The notes below the pieces were generated by a model. That model saw only the letters and a program-made list of their open reading frames with translations. It did not search any database and was not told where the DNA came from. The translations under genes were made by a program, and so were the position numbers. This document shows positions 1 to 10,614 of a DNA stretch of 64,000 bases, in pieces. Source of the DNA: Telmatactis stephensoni (lineage: Eukaryota; Cnidaria; Anthozoa; Actiniaria; Isophelliidae); assembly GCA_029948255.1 (NCBI GenBank), contig JALIZF010001540.1:310001-374000 (forward strand), read 5' to 3'. Every line of letters begins with the position of its first letter. Position 1 is the first letter of the stretch.

Positions 1-44
1 ACACGGACATCAATAATACTGAGTTTCGCTCTCTTATTATTATG
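1..44. repeat. Truncated end of the GAGACC foldback MITE
   Basis: The first 44 bases match the right end of the element at 339-615 (CATCAATACTGAGTTTCGCT core, with an indel). The rest is off the window. Confidence 0.6.
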
Positions 45-180
45 AACTCCTGATTGAAGTATTATAATAAGCTTAGAAACCTAGCTTTTCGGTAAACAGG
101 AAACCCAATAGTAGAAACACAGGAAGCCCGCACGAACGAGTGGGGTTCTCAATTAACTATAGTCAAACGTACGTGTTTAG

Positions 181-3100
181 GTCAACTTCGTCTGCGTTGG
201 TAAAACAAGTCTACATTTGGCTTGTCATAATGGTCATTGTGATATCATCAAACTCCTGCTTGAAACACCAAACTGTGATACGTCGATTAAGGTATGCCAC
301 CCGCAGTGCATCATGGAAGCGTTAACTTCAAATTAGGGCAAGCGACCATAATACTAAGAGAGCGAAACTCAGTATTGATGTCTGTGCGATGTTCGCGGCG
401 ACTAAGGTTATTTTTAGTAACTCCGCCATCGCGCGCGAAGGCTCTCAAACAATAGAATTTGATTTTTGACGTGCGCAAATGTTTTCAGCATTTGAATTCT
501 ATTGTTTAAGAGCCTTGCGCGCGCGCTGGCGAAGTTACTAAAAATAGCCTTAGCCACCACGAACATCGCACAGACATCAATACTGAGTTTCGCTCTCTTA
601 GTATTATGGTCTCTTGATTAGGGGAGGACCAGGGGAGAATCACAATTTGTTTGAACTTTATCCCCACGGAACTCCCCTTTCTACAGAATCAATACCCCCT
701 TGATCCCCCCCCCCCCCCCGTATTTTCTAAATCATTTGTGAATTTAATGCGCAGTTTAGTTATTAGTTAACTATATGTTTCTTTTATCTCAGGATTCACA
801 AGGTTACCTGGCAATCCATCATGCAGCTTACGGGTAAGAATAGGGTGGTCGTATGGGTGTGAAACGGACCGTGTAGTACCGTGACCAAAGAGCAGATTTC
901 GTATGACTGTGAAAACGGCACGGTCACTGCACGGTACGGTTGTGTTACAGCAGGAATTTCGAATGTGTTTAGCCTTGTATGTACATGCAAAACTTTACTC
1001 AAATCAAAAACTTCAACTTCATACATCAAAATAATCTATATTTCAAACCTTCTGAAAACTCTTGGTTCAAAATACCCAGCCCAAGCTTAAGATCAAAGTT
1101 AATAATGCAGTTCAAATTTTGCCAAGTAAATCCAGTACTTTTAACTAAATATTGTTAAGTATCATACTGTATTTGGGATGATTATTTCGAAGTTTGATTT
1201 GCGAGGGGATATCAGCTTAAGTTTTTGAATGAAAACGACCACAAAGGAGTGGCTGACTAGGATTCGTTCGTAAATCACTTCAGGGACAAGTCAGGTGAAG
1301 CAATCAAGCTAATGATAGCGCATGGCGATGACCCAAACACCGCTAACAATGAAAACAAATCCACCCCATTACACCTGGCTGTGAAGGAAACTAACATCAG
1401 TGCTGTTCGAGTATTGGTCCAAGCAGACAATTGTGACGTCAATCTTCAGGTGAGTTGATAGATCACGTGACTTACATAGCAACCGTTACTAGGCGACCAT
1501 GTTAAGTACACCATTCTTCTTTCTTGGAGGAATAAAATTAAATCAAGTTCAATTAGTTTAGCATAAAGCTATATCACCTGATTTACATAGCAACCGTTAC
1601 TAGGTGGTAAAATCACGGTTGCAAGTGGAGTTTATGTTGTCATACTTGCTATGAAAGGATTGGAAATGAATGACTTATAAAACAAGATTCTTGTCACGTG
1701 ACTCCCATCGCAACTGGTCGGGTCAATAAGAAAAACTGTGTACGTATTTTCCAGGATGCTGCTGGGGACACACCTCTACATGATGCAATAGAAAAGCGAA
1801 GTCATTCTATCGTGGACATAATTTTGGATGCGTCTCTTCTGAACCTGACGCTAAAGAACAAACAAGGATTCAACTGCTTACATCTCGCTGCGTATAAAGG
1901 CAATCCATAGTAAGTAAACTTAGTCTATGGGGCTAGGAGAGTTGAGGGAGGAGGGAGAATTGGACGAGAAGGAGACGTCAAGAGCGACGCGGAGATGAGG
2001 ACGAAGGAAAAAGCATTGAATAGATGGGAGAGAAGAGAAAGAAAGGGCCAGACAGAGAGGTACGACACGAGATTAAAAGAAAGAGCTAAGAAAACTCCCA
2101 GTATCAGAGGCCTTTTGTCTTTGTTACAGTGAAGTGTAAGGAAGGGCGGTATGGTAGAATGAAAGTTATATTAAAAAAATATATAATGCGTGCGCATTTC
2201 TGGATCTGTAACAAGAAATTAAAGCAAGCTTAGAAACAGGAGGCGTAGCCAGTATTTTTCTTGCTTTTCGAGTGCTCTACATCTTCCAGAGTGTTTATAT
2301 TACATTACAGAGACATAAACAGTATATATTGCTTTTATAAAATATTCTCAAAGTGTTTGTGCGAGCCATGTCTCTTTTCTCTGATATAAACACGGGTAGC
2401 CAGCTAGCCAATCTGCGTGCGCGCGCGTTATATTTCAAATATTTTCTATTCGTATGATAATGCGTAAATGTGTAGGAGCGCGAAGGCGCGAGGGGCTCGA
2501 CGAAACGAAATGCTGACACAAGTTCTCAATTCAAGTTTGCACTAAATTCACTACAACAGTGTATAACAATAGTATAACTGGTGGGTTTGCGTGAAATAGC
2601 GTTGAAGACTATAGCGTTTTAAAAAAATGTTTAAATAAAAATATAAAAAGAAAAACTAAAGAAAATATAATCGATGAAAAGTAGTTGAGAAGAGAGAAGA
2701 GAGACACGGATGGGGAGAAGAGAGGCGAGGGCGAGACCGAGGGAGAGAGGGAAGAATGCAAACGAAGGATTTTGAAGAACTAAATCAATTACTTTACTGG
2801 TGATCTTTAATAAAGCAAACTACATTTCTAGTGCTGCCCGAAAGCTTCTCTCCAAGTCACCTGAACTACTTAACACTGCAAAGGAGGATGGCTTCACCGC
2901 TCTTCACTTGGCTGCAATTAACGATCATTGCGAGGTCGCTGAAATTTTACTAGAACATGTAAGTTTGCCAGTTGTTAATAGATGTTATTATTATATGGAT
3001 GTTGGTGTTGTACTGGAAACTAAAGCACTCGTATTTTTCCCATTCTCACTGAGTTAAAATGAAAAAAATTATGTACCGCAGGTTCCGGATGCTTTGCGCT

Positions 3101-6100
3101 CACTTTTTCCCGCCTTTTGGTTTCTGCTTCTTGCCACTTGTTCTTTCACTGGCGGCTTCTTCTTCATAATCCTTCTGATCATCATCATCATTATCATTGT
3201 AATCATCATCATTATCATTGATATTAATGGTGCTGTTTGTGTGGATGCAGTTGATTGGTAATTTTAAATCTTTTCCCAAACAGCCCGACTGTACAGTTGA
3301 CTGTCTAACCAAGAACCATCAAACGCCCTTAATGCTAGCGGCTAACGAGGGGTATTTGACCATGGTGCAGATTCTAGACAAGAGAGGAGCCAACGTGAAC
3401 GCCAAAGACGAAGATGGGGACACACCTCTTCATATATCCCTTGTGAGAGAGAAGTTTTTCACTAGTGGAATGGGCCAGGTCAGGATTAAACCAACCTCAA
3501 TAATAATAATAATAATGATAATGTTTAGAATCTATATACCACAAATATCTATATGTATATAATCAAATGCGGTTGAAAATATACTGAAATGAAAAATGTA
3601 ATAACAACATAAAGTAGCTAAGAATCCCAACTGGCGAGGAGGTGAACCAGTTGGCTATATTACAAGCATGGCCGAGAAACTGAGTTTGAACTAATCGAAA
3701 TCGGAACAAACTCAGTCTCAGCTAGTGGCCAGAGCGGGAATCGAACCTGGGACCGCCAGATTGCGAGACCAACCTGAACGCTCTGACCACTCGGCCATGC
3801 TGCTTCCTATAACTGCTCTGATTAGACAGTAGCTTTTCTACTCAAAAAGCTTATCATTTACTGTCTGGATGATTATCAATTATAAATAATTAACCAGTAA
3901 CTGTTTAAGTGTTCAATGTGTTCAAACGCTTGCGCACTAATTGGAGGACACTGTACTATATCACACACTACCACTACATTCTAATATTCTATGGACATTT
4001 CTCAGCTCACTAGTTCGTTTTTACTGAGGGAGGAAATCCGCGGTACCCGGAAACAGCCCTCTAAGCAAGGGAGAGAACGAACTAAAGGCCCGGACACACG
4101 GTACAACTTTCCCCGAAACATTTACTGAAACACCGCGCGCAACACGGTTGCACCGTGTGCCCACCACTGAAACATCTCGTGCAATGTTGCGCGCAACAGT
4201 TCTAGACAGTTGAAGCAGTAGAACTCGATCCGACTTCTGCGGCTGTTGCGCGCAACGTTCGCGAAACATTGGAATGGGTGGAAACACGCTGCAACATTGT
4301 GCTGCGCGCGATGTTTCAGCAAATGTTTCAAGAAATGTTACACCGTGTGTCCGGGCCTTAACAAACTCAAATCATGGACGTTTGATGCCACGTCCAGGAA
4401 TTGAACCCAGGACCAAAGACTCACTTCTCGGCCACTCTTGTTTCCCTTCCATATCACAATCATAGGGGTATTTGTTCGGACAAATAAATCTCTCAACAAA
4501 ATCTCAGACTCTCTAGTTTCAATGAATACAATTCAAGCGTCCCTCCTCCTGAACATACCTTTCTTGCGTGAGTGTTGGTTACTTTGCGGTTATCAAGCAA
4601 CTACCATTCTGATGCAGGGATATGAAGGTGATTATTGCGTGGTTTCAACCATTCCCCTGAGAATGTAAAGATAAAGAATCGGTAACCATGATGGATGAAC
4701 AAACAACAGACGCCAATGAGAAAGTTCGTCCAAGATGGCTGCTGTGACGTCACATAAAATTCAGTAATTCATTGCGCGCGCGCGCGCGTTCATAAATATA
4801 TGAAGTTCCTGTGTCACAAATCAATGTGTCTTTGAATTAATTGTAGATGCTAAGTCTTCTTGGCACCAGCAGCCCCAGTTCTTTTACAGAAGTGTCACGA
4901 TACTTGATATCCCATGGCGCTGATGTTCGTCTGTCCAACAACATGGGTAGAACACCCATGGACTTTGGCGTTGGTACAAAAGTAGAGGATGAGCTCAAAA
5001 AAGCTTTTGAAGATACAAAGTAAGTAGCCAAGGATGGACCTGCCGTTTTAAACGAATTAACGCAGGACTTATTCCACTCGGAGGTGGGGGGAGGGGAAAT
5101 GGGTATTCCCTGTACTGGTCTGTACTGAAAGTCACCACGCCCTAAAGTGGTACACTTATCAGGTAAAGGGTATATAAAAAGGTGTAAGTTTTTAACACTG
5201 AAAGTATATTCACGAGATGAATTTTATGGTAGAGATTTTACAAGTTGAAGTATAGACGAAGAGTAGAAGACCGCAAAATATTTGACGGGGTTCCATTTTC
5301 TTTAAATGGAAACGGGAAGGGGGGGGGGTAAGTGTTTTTCCACTTTAAATAAAGTATTGTACTATATTGTACTGTATGGGCTGAGCCTCCCCGTGTAAAA
5401 TTGAGTCTCTCACCGTCCGGGTGTACCACTAGACTAATTCCATAAGTCATTCTGTTATCTCCTTGGGTTTCCTGTGGTAGTCGCTAGTTGAGCAACCTAA
5501 CGATATACAAAGGAACGACAACTATGACATATGGAATCAGTGCATACTGATATAAAATCTTGCACTGTTATATTTTGTATAGCAAACCTTTCCTGTTCGA
5601 TCTCTGAAGACAGAGTTAGTGTTCTGTCGCTCAGATTCACACAGGGATCTGTCGGCCAGCTAGTGTTGTAGCGGGCAATCATGTTTCTTGAGACTAGATT
5701 ATTACCAGTAATTTTAGCTATAATTTTTTTCAGATCCGAAGCTGAGGAAAAACAAGAGAAAAAGGCAACGAAAATTGTCAACCAATTCAAAAACATCAAA
5801 GTAAGATGAAATAATTGTCCTTGAAGTCCCAGGGTATCTGGGAGGAGTGAGCTATAGGGGAAAGGGGAGGGGCGGTGATTGGGCACGAGGAGGGGAAACG
5901 ACGAAGAGGAGAAAAGATAAGAAAGGAATGCCCTTCGCCTTGAACGTTTTTTCATGAAAGACGCCTTGAATCACCGAGAATTAAACCTAATATGTAATGC
6001 ACATTTTAGAGCAGATTTCGTATGACTATGAAAATGCCCATGCCGTTGTGGCATGCCATGTCAAGACATCACGGCTGCCCAATCAAAACACTGATACACG

Positions 6101-8317
6101 ATGTCGTACGCACATTTTTCACAGTCACTCGAAAACTGCTATAACAAGCTGTCTTGTACCACACAACGGAAAACGTTTGTATTAAGGGTGTACTGACATA
6201 TAACGTTGCTGTGCAACGGTTGCTATGCAAAATAGGGTTTTGCTTTGGCGATAGGTGTACGCGCGCGCGGCGCGCGTTTTTGGCGGGAATCATTTGACTT
6301 CCGGTAGAGCGACGCACACCTGATAACCTAAGAAGCTATATTCACACTCAATCTTACCTATAACTAGGTATTATATTATTCACAGGCAATTAATGACGTT
6401 TCCATGGTGACAAACGAAGATGACGCTGACCAGCAATCAAATGTTGCGACTTCTGATGTGTGCTTGGTGATGGATCAAGACAGTATGGGGTCAGCCTCGC
6501 CCAAAACCGAGGAAAACCAATTTGAAAACATCGTGGAAACTGATGCAAAAGAAAATCGAGTAGAATCAATGGTGGAAAAAGAAGAAGAATTCCAAAATGG
6601 AGTTAGCAGTGCTCAACAACAGAAGCTAAGTGACTTGGGTGGACAAACTGAAAAGGGATCTTGTTTGCTGTGTGTTGATCAAATGGCTGACATTCTCTTT
6701 GAACCTTGCGGTCACCATATCTTGTGCAGAGGTATGTCAAATTTATCATCATCATCATCATCATCATCATTATTAATATTATCATCATCATCATCATCAT
6801 CATTATAATCGCCGTAGTCGTCGTCGTCATACGTTTATCATGTGAATCATCAACATTGCAGTATAGTTTTTCTTACTTTGTTGTTGTTTTTGTCGTTGTT
6901 TTACAAGTCAATTCAATTAAGGCCCGGACACACGGTGCAACATTTCTTGTGACATTTGCTGAAACATCGCGCGCAACACAATGTTGCAGCGTGTGTCCAT
7001 CCATTCCAATGTTTCGCGAAACGTTGCGCGCAACAGCCGCAGAAGTGGGATCGAGTTCTACTTCTGCAACTGTCCAGAACTGTTGCGCGCAACATTGCAC
7101 GAGATGTTTCAGTGGTTGACACACGGTGCAACCATGTTGCGCGCGGTGTTTCAGCAAATGTCTCTGGAAAAGTTGCACCGTGTGTCCGGGCCTTTAATGA
7201 TTCGAAAACTACAACTGAGCAAGTGTTTTATTGTTTTAAGGCCCGGACACACGGTGAAAAATTTCTTGAAACATTTGCTGAAACATCGCTCGCAACACAA
7301 TGTTGCAGCGCGTGTCCACCCATTCCAATGTTTCGCGAAACGTTGCGCAACAGCCGCAGAAGTGGGATCAAGATCTACTTCTGCAACTGTCCAGAACTGT
7401 TGCGCCCAACATTGCACGAGATGTTTCAGTGGTGGACACACGGTGCAACCGTGCTGCGCGCGGTTTCTCAACAAAGGTTTCGGGAAAAGTTGCACCGTGT
7501 GTGCGGGCCTTTAGTTATCACGACATTTACACTTGTAAATTACCAGAAGTTGAATTGTTACGATAATCAACCCCATCATTTCGTCTAATAACAGCTTTTC
7601 GTTCTTGACACAGAATGTTCGATAAGAGCCAAACGTTGTCCTAAATGCAAGCTATACATACTTAGCAAAAAGACAAAAGGTAAATAAAGAAAAAACAACT
7701 GATGATTAGATGTTCATCAGTTGGAAGGCCTAAAGATTACCCTATTACATCGTTAACAGTTTGTAACTTTTCTGTGCACTTTCTTATCCATTTTTGACCA
7801 TTTTACATGGCGCTATAGCCTTTACATTTTGTCGATTTTGAGCCATTTTTGCGCATTTTGGATAGGCTATAGTCTTTGCATTTCGTCGATTTTAGGCCAT
7901 TTTGGACCATTTTGGATGGGCTATAGCCTTTGCATTTTGAGCCATTTTTGCGCATTTTGGATGGGCTATAGCCTTTACATATTTGTCGATTTTGAGCCAT
8001 TTTGCGCATTTTGGATGGGCTATAGCCTTTGCATTTTATCGATTTTGAACCATTTTTGCGCCTTCACTTTTCTTGCAGATAACAAAGAGTTGCCTTTGCA
8101 AGATGACAAGGAGAAAACAATGATGGAGGAAAAACTGCAAACTTTGGAGAAGAAACTTAGAAAGTTGGAAGAAAGTGTTACGTGTTGTGTATGTTTGTCA
8201 CGCAGGATGAACATGGTGTTTTCATGTGGTCACGGCGCATGTCAAGTCTGTACTGAAAAACTCAGGGAATGTGCCATTTGTAAGAAAGACATAGAGAAGA
8301 AAATTGCTATGTTCTAG
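181..8317 (+). CDS. MIB2: MIB2-like RING E3 ubiquitin ligase, 3' part (partial at 5' side)
   Basis: Eleven exons join in frame to 561 codons plus stop: 181-291, 793-833, 1284-1449, 1755-1909, 2832-2958, 3284-3478, 4847-5019, 5734-5800, 6386-6731, 7614-7679, 8079-8317. The first seven encode ankyrin repeats (motifs such as [29 protein letters not shown]). An acidic, low-complexity linker follows, then a RING ([19 protein letters not shown]) split by intron 9, a charged predicted coiled coil, and a C-terminal RING ([18 protein letters not shown]) ending IAMF. Ankyrin repeats plus two RINGs separated by a helix is the MIB2 order; MIB1 has three RINGs. In that family the enzyme ubiquitinates Notch ligands such as Delta; that role is inferred by homology. 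The MIB/HERC2 and ZZ domains expected upstream are outside the window. Both zinc-ligand sets look complete. Introns carry SINEs and MITEs. Confidence 0.9.
339..615. mobile_element. Foldback MITE, GAGACC family, copy 1
   Basis: Two arms of about 125 bp are near-perfect inverted repeats (outer part CATAATACTAAGAGAGCG, then AACTCAGTATTGATGTCTG). Flanks AATTAGGG and GATTAGGG match at 7 of 8 bases, so an 8-bp target duplication and hAT-type mobilisation are likely. It lies in an intron of the MIB2-like gene. Confidence 0.75.
888..985. repeat. Partial copy of the GAGCAGATTT foldback family
   Basis: Begins GAGCAGATTTCGTATGACTG and runs into CACGG-rich sequence seen in the complete copies at 17677-17821 and 35925-36069. 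Other fragments of the family are near 6010, 35375-35600 and 55790. Confidence 0.6.
2222..2455. repeat. Dispersed repeat related to 48978-49370
   Basis: Starts AAGCAAGCTTAGAAACA and includes TTTTTCTTGCTTTT, GTGTTTATAT and CTCTGATATAA, in the same order as at 48978-49370. It lies in an intron of the MIB2-like gene. Class unknown. Confidence 0.6.
3625..3806 (-). mobile_element. tRNA-derived SINE
   Basis: On the minus strand the head reads GGCCGAGTGGTCAGAGCG (A box) and GGTTCGATTCCC (B box), followed by a non-tRNA body. The acceptor stem does not pair, so it is a SINE and not a tRNA gene. It lies in intron 6 of the MIB2-like gene. Confidence 0.65.
4020..4437 (-). mobile_element. tRNA-derived SINE interrupted by a MITE
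   Basis: The tRNA-like head is at about 4375-4437 (minus strand GTGGCCGAGAAGTGAG, GGGTTCAATTCC). The 3' body at 4020-4085 matches the SINEs at 59580-59862 and 63168-63570 (TTTACTGAGGGAGGAAA). The two parts are separated by the MITE 4086-4358 and rejoin cleanly if it is removed. Confidence 0.75.
4086..4358. mobile_element. Harbinger-like foldback MITE AGGCCCGG, copy 1
   Basis: Terminal inverted repeat AGGCCCGGACACACGGT with a perfect TAA duplication (4083-4085 and 4359-4361). Internally the two halves are imperfect inverted copies rich in GTTGCGCGCAAC. The 3-bp TWA duplication is characteristic of PIF/Harbinger elements. No transposase is encoded. Confidence 0.85.
6186..6330. repeat. Truncated TTAA-type MITE end
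   Basis: TTAA (6182-6185) followed by GGGTGTACTGACATATA, as in the complete element at 56884-57544. Similarity fades after ACTTCCGGTAGA and no right end is present. It lies in the intron before the acidic-linker exon of the MIB2-like gene. Confidence 0.65.
6920..7193. mobile_element. Harbinger-like foldback MITE AGGCCCGG, copy 2
   Basis: Same family as 4086-4358, flanked by perfect TTA duplications (6917-6919, 7194-7196). It lies in the intron that splits the first RING of the MIB2-like gene. Open frames across it are a by-product of the palindrome. Confidence 0.85.
7239..7510. mobile_element. Harbinger-like foldback MITE AGGCCCGG, copy 3
   Basis: Third copy, 45 bp from copy 2, with TTA duplications at 7236-7238 and 7511-7513. 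Its own target duplication shows separate insertion rather than local tandem duplication. Confidence 0.85.
7815..8060 (+). repeat. Minisatellite, about 55-bp unit, 4-5 copies
   Basis: Units contain GCCATTTTTGCGCATTTTGG and GGGCTATAGCCTTTGCAT. The array fills most of the last intron of the MIB2-like gene and stops about 20 bp before the acceptor at 8078. Confidence 0.85.
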
Positions 8318-8368
8318 GGTCAAGAAAGCTTTTTGCTTTGGTAGATTCCCCACAAAGAAGGAGCAAAA

Positions 8369-8374
8369 AATAAA
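8369..8374 (+). terminator. Candidate poly(A) signal of the MIB2-like gene
   Basis: AATAAA lies about 50 bp after the stop codon of the MIB2-like gene. No transcript evidence is available, so the cleavage site is unknown. Confidence 0.5.
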
Positions 8375-10293
8375 GAAGAAGAAAAAAAGGAAAGTGTTAC
8401 ATCACCACCATCTGCATAATGTGCTTTTCTCACCCCTTGCGTGACATTTCATATTTTAATCAAACAGGAACAAAAACATAATGTTTGAAAAGAGCACACC
8501 AAAGTTAGCAAAGCTGTTGCCCTCCACCAAACATTTCTATACAAAAAGCACATACTTTAACTGCCCATAACTTTGGCGCTATTCATTGGAACTACCTCAA
8601 AATTTCAAGTTTTGCTAACTTTGGTCTTTTCAAATATTATATTTTTGTTGCCGTTGGATAAAAAATTAAAATGTCATGCAAGGGGTGAGAAAAGCTCATT
8701 CCCAGTGCATCAGACAAAAGACTGGGGATAGGGTGATAGGCTACTATGGATTCAACACAATGTCACACAAATAGATAGTCTTCTGACATCATTCTCTATT
8801 GAGAACACCACCTGTTTGTGTGTTAGATTGATGAAAGCCTATCTCCCTATTCCCAGTCTGACATAATGCATAATCATGTAAAAAGAGGTTTACAATTTTA
8901 CAATTTCACTGCTTCACAATTTCTGGCCAAATGGACTTTGCTTTTTGCTATATGGCCTGCAGGATTTCCCCCTTTTCCACATTGGCCTTAAAGATAAAAC
9001 TATCTGGATAATACTGCCATCATGCTCAATGCAATTCTTTCTACATTATTGCTATTTATTTAAATTAAATTATATGAATTGTGAATTAGATTATATTGAC
9101 TAAAATTCTACTGGCTTCAGCTATACATCTTTATACAGCCATAGCTTCATAGCTCAAGTTCTTTAAAGCCTGATCAATGTTAACTCAACATTAAAGATTC
9201 TGGTTTAAGACCAATCAGCCTTTCAGGAACCAGCCAAACGTTTCCAAGTTTAAAATTCTTTATCGTGTATTGTTTCAAAAGCACAAATTTCAATTCTGGT
9301 GGGGATACTACCATACATTTTGGTCAGGGATGACTGTAGGATAATTTTTATTTTCACTCTAAGGAGTACCAAATTTGGAGTGACTTAATCAGCTATTTTT
9401 ACCCTTAAAGGAGATTTAACACAGGTTGATTCACAACAACGATTTTCCGTGCAAAAAATGTTATCCGTAAAGTTTATGCCATGGAAAATACAAAATGCAA
9501 CCATTTTTAGCAAATATATTTTTGCCGGCTTAGTGAACAAGTTGCAAATGTTTGATATGAATTTTAAAAACTTTTAACGCAAAATTATCAATTTGACCAA
9601 GCGTTGCGTGGAAAATCGTGTTGCGAATCAACCTGTGTAACATCACCTTAAAAGATATTGGCAATAAAACACACAAAATCTCAAGAAAAGATTAACCCCT
9701 TGCTCCAGAAAACACCTACTCTCATAGCAAAACTATTCTTGATTTTGAGATATTTCAACTGTTTATGATGATATTATCCCTGTCCGAAACATATGGAGCC
9801 CCCCAAGACAAGTTCTAATGATTAAGTTTTACTTGCACAGTTTTACACTTTTAGCGCTGCCATGTGAACGCCATTCTCTACTCATCGCAGAAATTACTCG
9901 CAGCAATTAGCCAGTGAGTACTCATTTGGAATAAAATCTATTGTTCAAAACTTGCAGCGAGTAAAATGATCGCTGCGAGTGCTTTCTGCAATGAGTGGAG
10001 AATGTGCTTTAGGCTATTGTCAGTACCATTTTTGAATTCTCAATGTATTAAGAACAGTCAATAATTATTAATAATTAATAATAATTATTAATAATTAATC
10101 AGAACAGTCAATAAATTGCATCAGAAAAACATTATTCCTTCCTAATTTTCTAATAAATAATTTAACTATGTACTTATTGACTGAGTGGCAGGGCTGGATG
10201 GGAAAATATTTGTCATGAGGTCATGCCGTATGGACCTAGGCACAGCGAGGTCCATACAAATGACCAAGAACCAAATGTATTCCCATCCAGCCC

Positions 10294-10527
10294 AATCTAA
10301 CTCAGTCAATGAGCAGTTTATCATATGACTGTATTTATCACCATTTTATTTATAATTTTGGCACATGTGTAGGTCCAGTCCAGATATGGGTCTTTCCGAA
10401 CCACCTGGGAAATCTAACTCAGTCAATGAGCAGTTTATCATATGACTGTACATATCACCATTTTATTTATAATTTTGGCACATGGTAGGTCCGGTCCAGA
10501 TATGGGTCTTTCCGAACCACCTGGGAA
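10294..10527 (+). repeat. Direct tandem duplication of 117 bp
   Basis: Two copies (10294-10410 and 10411-10527) begin AATCTAACTCAGTCAATGAG and end CCACCTGGGA, differing at a few bases. The duplication lies inside a repeat whose outer parts (GGCAGGGCTGGATGGG and CCAGCCCTGC) are inverted. It is downstream of the TXNDC5-like stop codon. Confidence 0.85.
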
Positions 10528-10614
10528 AGGCCGTCCAGCCCTGCTCATGTCACTTTTTCTAAAGGTTTTCATGCGTGGGGACAAATACAGGTCATATGTG
10601 ACATTATTTTACAA

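Larger units (their letters stand above)
8318..10614. other. Intergenic region between convergent 3' ends, packed with foldback repeats
   Basis: No gene recognised. It holds foldbacks at 8417-8702 (arms GCTTTTCTCACCCCTTGC), 8716-8866 (arms around GATAGGCT), 9416-9645 (arms ACACAGGTTGATTC) and 9845-10015 (arms around CATTCTCTACTCAT), an AT-rich stretch at 10040-10110, and the tandem duplication at 10294-10527. Confidence 0.6.

Noticed and set aside
3100..3312. Acidic minus-strand frame with Asp/Asn runs, and the His/Ile/Ser runs at 6706-6830
   Set aside because: Products of ATC/ATT and TCA microsatellites within introns of the MIB2-like gene.
6956..7588. Overlapping open frames of 100-210 codons on both strands
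   Set aside because: They cover two AGGCCCGG foldback MITEs. The sequence is palindromic, so similar peptides appear on both strands, and no domain is present.
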